Notes under the pieces: generated by a model
Databases searched by the model: none
Told to the model about the DNA's origin: nothing
The model's input: only the letters and a program-made list of their open reading frames with translations
DNA from: Vibrio japonicus
GTDB lineage: Bacteria > Pseudomonadota > Gammaproteobacteria > Enterobacterales > Vibrionaceae
Assembly (NCBI RefSeq): GCF_024582835.1
Contig: NZ_CP102096.1
Coordinates: 1,674,001-1,738,000 of the forward strand
DNA length: 64,000 nt
Reading direction: 5' to 3'
Part shown: one piece after another, positions 27,162-34,212 of the stretch
Layout of the letters: every line of letters begins with the position of its first letter
Position numbering within the stretch: the first letter of the stretch is position 1
Position numbers and translations under genes: made by a program

Positions 27162-28011
27162 TGACTACCTCCTGTAGAATCACTTGTTCTTGCTGACTTT
27201 GCTCCAGTTGTTCTTGTTTTGGCTTGCCTTGGATGAACGCCAGTAACATATCATTCACCTGATGCGGTGCCTCAACTGGCATCATATGACGCTGCTGGTC
27301 CAATACAACCACCTGCGCATTGGGTAGGTTACGAGCCAACTCGTATGCCATCTCTGGTGTCGAGCCTACATCCAGCTCACCCGTAGCTACTAGGACTGGG
27401 ATACTCAACGTATCAAGTTGCGAAACACCATAATTATCATTTTCCCCGAATAACTGATAGGTTTGTAAATAACCATTTTTGCTATTCGTGACAATGCGCT
27501 CTCTGAATGCATCAATTTGTGCAGGGCTAGCCGCTCGGTACTCTTTGCTGAACCAACGCTCTATTGCCGCTTCAACATTGGCACCTGGGCCTAGCTTCTT
27601 CACTTCCTTGCAGCGAGACAATACGCTGCTTCGCTGTTCTTCCGTTCGATTAAAAACACTATTTAAGATCACTAAACGGTCAATTCTATGCGCATACTTC
27701 AAGGCAAATGCACGGGCAACAAGGCCGCCCATTGAGAAGCCAACCACGGTGATCGGCTTGTCCAATTTCAGCTCAGTAATTAATCGTTCTAGCTGATTAG
27801 CATAGGCTTCTATCGTTGCTTCACTCTGCGGTTCAGGGCTTTCACCATGACCCAACATGTCATAACCTATGATGTGAAAGTGCTTCTGAAGGCCGGCTAC
27901 TTGGCCACCCCACATGGATTTGTCCAGACCTACACCATGAATGAAGATGACGGTATCGCCTTCTCCACATGAAAAGTAGCTGGTTCCATCAACTAATTTC
28001 ATGTTCTCCAT
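27151..28011 (-). CDS. Alpha/beta hydrolase
   Basis: A 286-residue alpha/beta hydrolase. The oxyanion region is IFIHGVGLDKSMWGG, the nucleophile Ser is in VVGFSMGGLVARA, the acid is probably Asp in ATGELDVGS, and the catalytic His is in QQRHMMPVEAP. The ~25-residue C-terminal tail is rich in Gln and Glu and is unusual. In the trigonelline model it would split the N-methylformamido-methylene succinate intermediate (the TgnD role). MENMKL may start at 28011 or at the second Met three codons on; AAGGA fits the first. Confidence 0.85.
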   Translation of the reverse strand: MENMKLVDGTSYFSCGEGDTVIFIHGVGLDKSMWGGQVAGLQKHFHIIGYDMLGHGESPEPQSEATIEAYANQLERLITELKLDKPITVVGFSMGGLVARAFALKYAHRIDRLVILNSVFNRTEEQRSSVLSRCKEVKKLGPGANVEAAIERWFSKEYRAASPAQIDAFRERIVTNSKNGYLQTYQLFGENDNYGVSQLDTLSIPVLVATGELDVGSTPEMAYELARNLPNAQVVVLDQQRHMMPVEAPHQVNDMLLAFIQGKPKQEQLEQSQQEQVILQEVVNGA

Positions 28012-28020
28012 ATCGCTTCC

Positions 28021-28620
28021 TTACTGCTGCTGCGCGGCTTTTTCTTTTGCGATTTCCTCAAGATCAATGTAGCGGTTACCGATACGAGGATGAACACGAC
28101 CACCATCTGACGCACCTAATACCACTACGATCTCATTGGCAGCTGGCGCATCTTCAATTTTCATTTCTAAAGTAATGTAGTGAGAACGCAAGCCTTCATC
28201 ATCTTTGTGCATCATCGGCACTTGGATAGAAGTACCACCTGAACCACGCTTGTTAGTGAAACTTAGATAGCTCTTTGCGTCCACCGCCTCACGATAGTGA
28301 TTACCAAAACGCAGAGTGTGGATCACAGCAGAAGCGTGCTCAATCTCACCTTCCATACCCACAACAGCGGCTTTACCGTATGCCTCAATGTTTTCTGCAC
28401 CACCCATTACACCGACTAGCTTGTCAACCATTAGTGCACCTAGATCTGAACAGTGCTCAGTAATTTCAGGACGTAGGTTTTCAACGAACCCTTTACCGTG
28501 CCAAGGGTTTTCAATTACAGCAGCTACAGCTGCCATAGTGACAGGCTTATCACCCACTTTACCGCCTTCAATTCGAGTTTCTTCAATGTAGGTGCAGATC
28601 TTACGGATATTAAAAGCCAT
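28021..28620 (-). CDS. DUF1185 'amino acid synthesis' family protein
   Basis: A 199-residue protein of the DUF1185 family, whose database label 'amino acid synthesis' is not based on a known activity. Typical segments are NPWHGKGFVENLRPEI, ALMVDKLVGVMGG and HTLRFGNHYREAVDAKSYLS. No cofactor motif is seen. It is the first gene of the left arm, 67 bases downstream of one TGGTATACCA operator. DUF1185 proteins often accompany flavin-dependent oxygenases in catabolic clusters, so a role in handling an unstable intermediate is possible but unproven. Confidence 0.82.
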   Translation of the reverse strand: MAFNIRKICTYIEETRIEGGKVGDKPVTMAAVAAVIENPWHGKGFVENLRPEITEHCSDLGALMVDKLVGVMGGAENIEAYGKAAVVGMEGEIEHASAVIHTLRFGNHYREAVDAKSYLSFTNKRGSGGTSIQVPMMHKDDEGLRSHYITLEMKIEDAPAANEIVVVLGASDGGRVHPRIGNRYIDLEEIAKEKAAQQQ

Positions 28621-28686
28621 TGCGTTTTCCTTCTCATATGTATGTTTTCTAGCAACAACGTCTCAGTTATTGCTTAACCTGTATTA

Positions 28687-28696
28687 TGGTATACCA
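28687..28696. promoter_or_regulatory. GntR/FCD operator, left copy
   Basis: TTATGGTATACCAAA contains the perfect palindrome TGGTATACCA, matching the TNGTNNNACNA-like pattern bound by FadR/FCD-type GntR proteins. It lies 67 bases before the DUF1185 start. Confidence 0.7.
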
Positions 28697-28994
28697 AACT
28701 TCTTGATGAAAAAGAAAGCAATTTATTTTCTCCCTTTGTTCTTCTCAGCCTTAAAATTAATAATTAAATAAATAAAATCAACCACTTAAAACAAAATGGG
28801 AAAGTTAATCAAGTAATAACTCATTTATCAAAAAAACAACAATGATCACAAATTGTTAATTTAGTTAACTATCAATAAAATGTTAAATCCACTCAAAACA
28901 ACAAAAAATTTCATTATAAATCAATAACTTAAATATGATAGCAATGTTAAGTCATTGTTAATTTTACCACTTGATACGTCTATTTTTGGTGTTA

Positions 28995-29004
28995 TGGTAT
29001 ACCA
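28995..29004. promoter_or_regulatory. GntR/FCD operator, right copy
   Basis: TTATGGTATACCAAG repeats the same palindrome with the same TTA prefix, 132 bases before the BCCT transporter start. The two copies are about 308 bases apart, so DNA looping is possible. Confidence 0.7.
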
Positions 29005-29136
29005 AGAAACACAATACAATATCAGCGAGACATGAGCTGATGAAGTAACCGAGGGGTGTCATAGGTGATGTAGTCTGAGGACTGCTGCGGTTCAACCAAG
29101 ACACGATCATACAGCGTATAAAGGAGCAACCCTGCT

Positions 29137-30750
29137 ATGAGTTCTCATAACAGCATGGTTAACAAGCAAGGGATTTTTCGAGGGGTTAACCAAACCATGA
29201 CCATCGCCTCACTGGCAATGGTTACAGCATTTGTCCTCTTTTCAGTTTTGCAAATTGATTTGGCGAACACTATCTACAACGGCGTGAAGCAATGGATCAC
29301 CAGCAACTTTGGTTGGTATTACATAGCAGCAGTTGCAGTTATTTTTGTCTTCTCAGTTTGGGTAGCATTTAGCAAATTCGGTAGTGTCCGTTTAGGTAAA
29401 GACACCGACCGACCTGAGTTTAACAACTTTACTTGGTTTGCCATGCTATTTAGCGCAGCCGTCGGCACAGGCTTAATGTTCTGGAGCATCGCCGAGCCAC
29501 TTACCTATATCCAAGGTAATCCTTTTGCAGAAATGGCCCACGCACAGGCTAATACTGCTGAAGCGGCACAGATCGGTATGCGTATCACCATCTTCCACTG
29601 GGGATTGAACGCTTGGAGTGTGTATGTGCTGGTTGGATTGATCTTGGCCTACTTTAGCTACCGTAAAGGATTGCCGCTTACTATTCGCTCTGCGTTATAC
29701 CCAATTTTAGGTGAGCGTATCTACGGTCCTATTGGTCATGCCGTCGACCTACTGGCGATATTTAGTACGCTATTTGGTACCGCCACAACGCTAGGACTTG
29801 GTGTTTCGCAAATGAATGCGGGCCTTAACTACCTATTTGGTATTGAGATCAACTCTGTCAATCAGTTGATATTAATTGTCGTGGTCGGATCAATCGCTAC
29901 ATTCTCGGCAGTATCAGGCCTACAAAAAGGCATCAAGCTTCTGAGCCAATGGAACGTTCGCATCAGTTCGATCCTGTTCGGTTTCTTTATAATTGCTGGT
30001 CCAACCGCTTATTTGTTCGGAGCCTTTTTCACGAACATGGGTGACTACCTAAACAACTTTATTGCTATGTCATTGTGGGTTGATACAAACCCTGAAAGCC
30101 AATGGCAAGGTTGGTGGACAATCTTCTACTGGGCATGGTGGCTAAGCTGGGGTCCATATGTAGGTATCTTCATCGCGCGTATCTCGAAAGGCCGTACTAT
30201 CCGTGAACTCATGTTAGGCGCTGTTTTAAGCAGCACACTCGGCGCATTTACTTGGATCACTATCATGGGCGGTACCGCTAGCTACGTGGAAATATACGGA
30301 GCTGGAGGCCTAACAGAAGTCGTAAACGAAAACCTCACTATGGTGCTTTATAGCACGATCGAAGCACTGGATGTGCAATGGCTAACTTGGCCAATGGCCG
30401 CACTGGCAACCGTAATGATCATTTCATGGTTCGTTACTTCGGCTGACTCAGCAACGCTGGTTATCTGCACCATCCTTTCGATGGGCGGCAACCATCCACC
30501 AATAAGCATGCGTATTGTTTGGGGTGCTGGCCTAGGTCTTGTTGCAGGGATCTTGCTAGTAGCCGGTGGATTACAAGGTCTACAAGCCGCCTCTATCGCA
30601 GCAGCACTACCATTCTCAATAGTACTGATTGTGATGGGTTACTGCCTAATGAAAGACCTGTACAGCGGCACGGAATACCAAGAGTCACCAAAGCCGCTAG
30701 TAAAAGAAAGAACACAAAAATTAAAGCCCGCGTCTGCTGTGTCTAAATAA
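29137..30750 (+). CDS. BCCT family betaine/choline-type transporter
   Basis: A 537-residue inner-membrane transporter with about 12 membrane helices. BCCT proteins import quaternary ammonium compounds such as glycine betaine, carnitine or choline with sodium or protons. The family's tryptophan-rich helix is YWAWWLSWGPYVGIF followed by the conserved ARISKGRTIREL. It heads the right arm and sits next to the oxygenase gene, so its cargo is probably the pathway substrate. Trigonelline, a betaine, would fit. Its catabolic neighbours argue against a pure osmoprotectant role. The ribosome site AAAGGAG lies about 11 bases before the ATG. Confidence 0.92.
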   Translation: MSSHNSMVNKQGIFRGVNQTMTIASLAMVTAFVLFSVLQIDLANTIYNGVKQWITSNFGWYYIAAVAVIFVFSVWVAFSKFGSVRLGKDTDRPEFNNFTWFAMLFSAAVGTGLMFWSIAEPLTYIQGNPFAEMAHAQANTAEAAQIGMRITIFHWGLNAWSVYVLVGLILAYFSYRKGLPLTIRSALYPILGERIYGPIGHAVDLLAIFSTLFGTATTLGLGVSQMNAGLNYLFGIEINSVNQLILIVVVGSIATFSAVSGLQKGIKLLSQWNVRISSILFGFFIIAGPTAYLFGAFFTNMGDYLNNFIAMSLWVDTNPESQWQGWWTIFYWAWWLSWGPYVGIFIARISKGRTIRELMLGAVLSSTLGAFTWITIMGGTASYVEIYGAGGLTEVVNENLTMVLYSTIEALDVQWLTWPMAALATVMIISWFVTSADSATLVICTILSMGGNHPPISMRIVWGAGLGLVAGILLVAGGLQGLQAASIAAALPFSIVLIVMGYCLMKDLYSGTEYQESPKPLVKERTQKLKPASAVSK

Positions 30751-30825
30751 GCTATTGCAGACAAATAAGAAAAAGTGAGGCTGCTCGCCAGCCTCAAACA
30801 CAAATATCACAGAAAGGATACTGCT

Positions 30826-31857
30826 ATGAAATTCTCTCTTTTCCTGCATATGGAACGCTACGATGACAACAAAACACACCAAGAGTCATTGGCAGAACTA
30901 ACAGAGTTAGTGCAAATTGCCGAAAAAGGTGGTTTTGAAATGGCGTGGGTTGGTGAACACCACTCAATGGAGTTCACTATTGCTCCAAACCCAATCAACT
31001 ACATCACTTACCTCGCCAATAAAACCAGCTCTATTCGCTTAGGTGCTGGTACATTTATTGCTCCATTTTGGCATCCGGTGAAGTTAGCAGGCGAAGCTGC
31101 ATTAGCAGATATCATGTGTGATGGCCGCTTGGAATTCGGCATAGCACGCGGCGCTTATCAGGCGGAATTTGATCGCCTCATGAATGGTATGCCATCCGCT
31201 GATGGTGGCAAGTACCTACGTGAAATGGTGCCTGTACTACAGAAACTCTGGGCCGGCGACTATGCTCACAATGGCGAACTATTCCAGTTCCCGACAACCA
31301 CCAGCGTTCCTAAGCCATTGCAACACCCTCATCCACCAATGTGGGTTGCTGCTCGCGATCCTGATTCACACAACTTTGCAATTAGCAACGGTTGTAATGT
31401 CATGGTAACGCCACTCCAAAAGGACGACGAAGAAGTCCAAGATCTGATGAACAAGTTCAATGAGGCGTGTGCGAATAACCCGCAAGTTGCGCGTCCGGAC
31501 ATCATGCTACTTCGCCATACATTTGTCGGTGAAAATGAACAAGAGTTAAATACAGGTACTGATGCACTACATCACTGGTATTCAATGTTCATGGCGTGGG
31601 CACGCAACAACCAAACTCCAGAAAACGGTTTCGTCAATCGCCTTAACAGCGAAGATCTTGGTGAAAGTTTCAGCAAAGAAACATTGCGTAATAGCCTAGC
31701 AGTCGGTACACCAGAAGAAGTGATTGCACGCTTGAAATACTACGAAACTCTAGGTGTTAGCCAGTACAGCTACTGGGCAGACAACAGCCTTAGTTTTGAA
31801 GAGAAGAAAAAATCACTTCAACTGTTCATCGATAAAGTAATGCCAGCGTTTCAGTAA
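30826..31857 (+). CDS. Luciferase-like flavin-dependent monooxygenase
   Basis: A 343-residue LLM-class enzyme of the bacterial luciferase TIM-barrel fold. It uses reduced flavin from a separate reductase to insert oxygen into its substrate. FEMAWVGEHHSMEFTIAPNP and SIRLGAGTFIAPFWHPVKLA are typical of the long alkanal-monooxygenase branch. I start at ATG 30826 (MKFSLFLHMERY) with AGAAAGGA upstream; an in-frame extension of 17 codons lacks such a site. With the flavin reductase of the other arm it matches TgnB/TgnA, which cleave the C5-C6 bond of trigonelline. A different N-heterocycle remains possible. Confidence 0.88.
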   Translation: MKFSLFLHMERYDDNKTHQESLAELTELVQIAEKGGFEMAWVGEHHSMEFTIAPNPINYITYLANKTSSIRLGAGTFIAPFWHPVKLAGEAALADIMCDGRLEFGIARGAYQAEFDRLMNGMPSADGGKYLREMVPVLQKLWAGDYAHNGELFQFPTTTSVPKPLQHPHPPMWVAARDPDSHNFAISNGCNVMVTPLQKDDEEVQDLMNKFNEACANNPQVARPDIMLLRHTFVGENEQELNTGTDALHHWYSMFMAWARNNQTPENGFVNRLNSEDLGESFSKETLRNSLAVGTPEEVIARLKYYETLGVSQYSYWADNSLSFEEKKKSLQLFIDKVMPAFQ

Positions 31858-31901
31858 GGTTCAGTTCTTATAAATTTATAATTATCTATTTTCCCTACTT
31901 T

Positions 31902-31928
31902 GCCCCATCCCGGTGGGGCTCTTTTCTT
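31902..31928 (+). terminator. Internal terminator or attenuator after the monooxygenase gene
   Basis: GCCCCATCCCGGTGGGGC forms a short GC-rich hairpin followed by TCTTTTCTT, 45 bases after the stop. It may limit read-through into the DUF1330 gene. Confidence 0.6.
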
Positions 31929-31969
31929 ACCTTGATCTAACCAGCAACTTAGCTAAAAAGGAGAACATA

Positions 31970-32254
31970 ATGAAAGGATATTGGCTCGCCCATGTGACAG
32001 TACATGATACCAATCAATACTCAAAATACACCGCACTAGCGCCTAAGGCTTTTGAAGAGCACAACGGCAAATTTCTTGCCCGTGGCGGACGTTGCCAACA
32101 GCTTGAAGGTGGTGAACATCAACGTCACGTCGTTATAGAGTTTCCTTCATTTGATGATGCCCTTGCTTGCTACCACTCCGCAGCTTACCAACAAGCAGCG
32201 GCGGAGCGTGCAGAAGTGGCGACTGCAGAAATTGTCATCGTTGAAGGTGTATAA
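31970..32254 (+). CDS. DUF1330 family protein
   Basis: A 94-residue protein of the dimeric alpha/beta-barrel DUF1330 family. The start MKGYWLAHVTVHDTNQYSKY and RHVVIEFPSFDDALACYHS are typical. ATG 31970 has AAAAAGGAG just upstream. Members are small enzymes or intermediate-binding proteins of unknown function, frequently in catabolic operons. It follows the monooxygenase gene after an attenuator-like hairpin and precedes the regulator gene. It, DUF1185 and the CMD-like protein are each candidates for the conserved hypothetical helper protein described for the trigonelline pathway. Confidence 0.85.
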   Translation: MKGYWLAHVTVHDTNQYSKYTALAPKAFEEHNGKFLARGGRCQQLEGGEHQRHVVIEFPSFDDALACYHSAAYQQAAAERAEVATAEIVIVEGV

Positions 32255-32443
32255 CGTTTTTTTTCATAAGCATTCGTTTATTGGCACAAAAGAAAATAAA
32301 ACAACAATCTAATTAACATTCGCTTATAATCACCTGCGTGCAAAAACACATGATAAAAACGATATACATAGAGACGCATACTGCTTGGAGCATTCCATTG
32401 GCTTCCAATAAATGCTCAACCGAAGTCAAAGTGAGAATACAGC

Positions 32444-33175
32444 ATGATTAGACAACCATCCCCAATTACTAAGATAGACAACAGCCGTATCCCTTTGCGT
32501 GAAAAAGTATTATCGACCCTTAGGTCTGCCATCATGAACTTCCAGCTCATGCCAGGAGATCGTCTGGTGGAACGCGATTTGTGCGATATGCTGGGGGTCA
32601 GCCGTACATCTGTTCGTGAAGCATTGCGCCATCTTGAATCTGAAGGTTTAGTTGACTATTTGGAGAACAAAGGACCTATTGTTACTCGCCTCACTCTTGA
32701 AACCGCAAGAGAGATCTATGAGCTACGTGCTAGCCTAGAAAGCCTTATTGTTCAGCTCTATACAATCAATGCTACCGACAAGCAATTACATATGCTTGAG
32801 ACCAGCTTGGATCTGCTGACTCGTCGACTAACCCAAGGTAACGTCGCGAATATTCTTGAAAGCGTTAACGATTTTTACGAACTACTGTATGAAGGTTGTG
32901 GCAACCAGACGGCAGCTAAGCTACTTCGCCAGCAACAAGCGCGAGTGAACTTACTACGAGCCACCTCAATTTCCCAAGAGAACCGCTATATGCAGAGCAT
33001 AGAGGAAATGAGAGCCATCGTAGAAGCCATCAAGAAGCGTGATAAAGTCGCCGCTCACTATGCCTGCATCCAACATGTAAAGCGTGCATCAGAGGTTGCT
33101 CTTTCCGCAATGGCTGAAAAAGAAGAAGTCACTGATATCCCGGTAATTTTTGTCTCAGAAGAACCCGTTATTTAG
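32444..33175 (+). CDS. GntR-family regulator, FCD subfamily
   Basis: A 243-residue regulator. The winged helix-turn-helix covers about residues 17-85 (GDRLVERDLCDMLGVSRTSV, then REALRHLESEGLV), followed by an all-helical FCD effector domain (about 95-225). FCD repressors bind carboxylate ligands and recognise TGGT-N2-ACCA-like palindromes; two perfect copies lie between the arms of this cluster. It is therefore the probable local repressor. A TATAAT hexamer lies about 118 bases upstream, but no good -35 accompanies it. A copy of the operator is not seen at its own promoter. Confidence 0.88.
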   Translation: MIRQPSPITKIDNSRIPLREKVLSTLRSAIMNFQLMPGDRLVERDLCDMLGVSRTSVREALRHLESEGLVDYLENKGPIVTRLTLETAREIYELRASLESLIVQLYTINATDKQLHMLETSLDLLTRRLTQGNVANILESVNDFYELLYEGCGNQTAAKLLRQQQARVNLLRATSISQENRYMQSIEEMRAIVEAIKKRDKVAAHYACIQHVKRASEVALSAMAEKEEVTDIPVIFVSEEPVI

Positions 33176-33660
33176 ATTATTCGACACATTACTTTCAATG
33201 GTTATCGTCAATAGACCTCATGAGATCTGCATAAGAGTAGTGAACGCGCTTTGAGCGTTGCTAGACTTTCGTCCGTTGCTAACAAGATCATTTGGATTTT
33301 GTTTTTTAGTGCCTCATTTTGATCAAAGCCTTCGCCGTTAAATAAGCCTTTTTAATATCATGGAATATTGTTAGAGCAGTGACATGCTCTAATGATTACC
33401 TGTATTCAGTAGCTTTGAATAAAATCAGTTTCCGCACTTCTGGGCTCTGCCTCTTTTAAGCAAAAAAGTTCAAGTTTTACTTACTCTTAAAACGCTTTCA
33501 GTTTGACATTTCGCAGCCCCCTATTTTTATCCCTTGCTGATGACTCTTTATAGACCGACGATTGATTGGATCAGACTTACCTCCATTGAAGTACAATATA
33601 TTCAGTAGTGGTATCAGCACTTTTTGACATTCACCTCCCAAACTATGGTATCCGGATATT
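33176..33660. other. Gene-free boundary between catabolic cluster and defence island
   Basis: This stretch is 485 bases of AT-rich DNA without a convincing gene. It has one hairpin (TTAGAGCA/TGCTCTAA near 33370-33392) without a T-run. I looked for a copy of the tRNA-Ser 3' end as an attachment site and found none. Confidence 0.5.
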
Positions 33661-34185
33661 TTGAATAAAGAACTCATCAACTGGTATCAAGAGAAACATA
33701 CAGGCTTTATCAGCGAAAACGAGCCATCAAGCTCATCTCTCGAACAATTAATATTATTGCAAACTCGTATACTAGATCCTCTAAGTCAGCTAGGAACACT
33801 CTCTATAACCTACGGTTTTACAAATCATAAATTACTGCGATTCCTCTTAAAACACAGTCCCGATGATATGGGACCGAACATTGATCAACACGCCTCTATG
33901 GAGCTCAACAGCAAAGGTAATAGGATTTGCAAACGTGATGGCGCAGCGTGTGATTTGTACGTAAAGGGCTATGAGCAACGCATGGATGAAATTGCGAAAT
34001 ACATTTGCAAACATCTCGAGTTCGACCGTCTCTATTTCTACGGTAAAGATAGGCCGATTCACATCAGTGTGGGGCCTGAAGACAGCCGCTACGCCCTAAT
34101 TCGAGAAAAAAGAAGTGATGGACTTCGCGTTAACAAAAAAAGCGCAAAAGGCAGCGCCACACAGACCTTATTCGATAACTTATAA
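33661..34185 (+). CDS. Peptidase M15-like protein of the Dnd island
   Basis: A 174-residue protein with the zinc-ligand pattern of D-Ala-D-Ala carboxypeptidase-like M15 enzymes: His in DQHASMEL, Asp in GAACDLYV, and His in RPIHISVG. It lacks a signal peptide, so a cell-wall role is unlikely; it would act in the cytoplasm, perhaps on phage products or as a non-peptidase module. The start is TTG, with a weak ribosome site, and the true start is uncertain. It ends 27 bases before the Dnd-associated methyltransferase gene and is probably co-transcribed with it. The family assignment is from spacing of three residues only. Confidence 0.6.
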   Translation: MNKELINWYQEKHTGFISENEPSSSSLEQLILLQTRILDPLSQLGTLSITYGFTNHKLLRFLLKHSPDDMGPNIDQHASMELNSKGNRICKRDGAACDLYVKGYEQRMDEIAKYICKHLEFDRLYFYGKDRPIHISVGPEDSRYALIREKRSDGLRVNKKSAKGSATQTLFDNL

Positions 34186-34212
34186 TCGAGAAAACATCGT
34201 TGAGGATTGGGA

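Larger units (their letters stand above)
28621..29136. promoter_or_regulatory. Divergent control region of the catabolic cluster
   Basis: A 516-base, strongly AT-rich stretch with no gene separates the two arms. It contains two identical TGGTATACCA palindromes, one near each arm. The last ~130 bases before the BCCT gene are less AT-rich and can fold into short hairpins (for example AGTC-TGAG-GACT near 29071-29082), suggesting a structured leader. Confidence 0.6.

Noticed and set aside
29037..29060. CTGATGA in the BCCT leader, resembling the hammerhead ribozyme core
   Set aside because: The required GAAA partner and the three stems are not present.
33176..33660. Attachment site copy of the tRNA-Ser 3' end at the left island border
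   Set aside because: I scanned the stretch and found no match to the T-arm or acceptor sequence.
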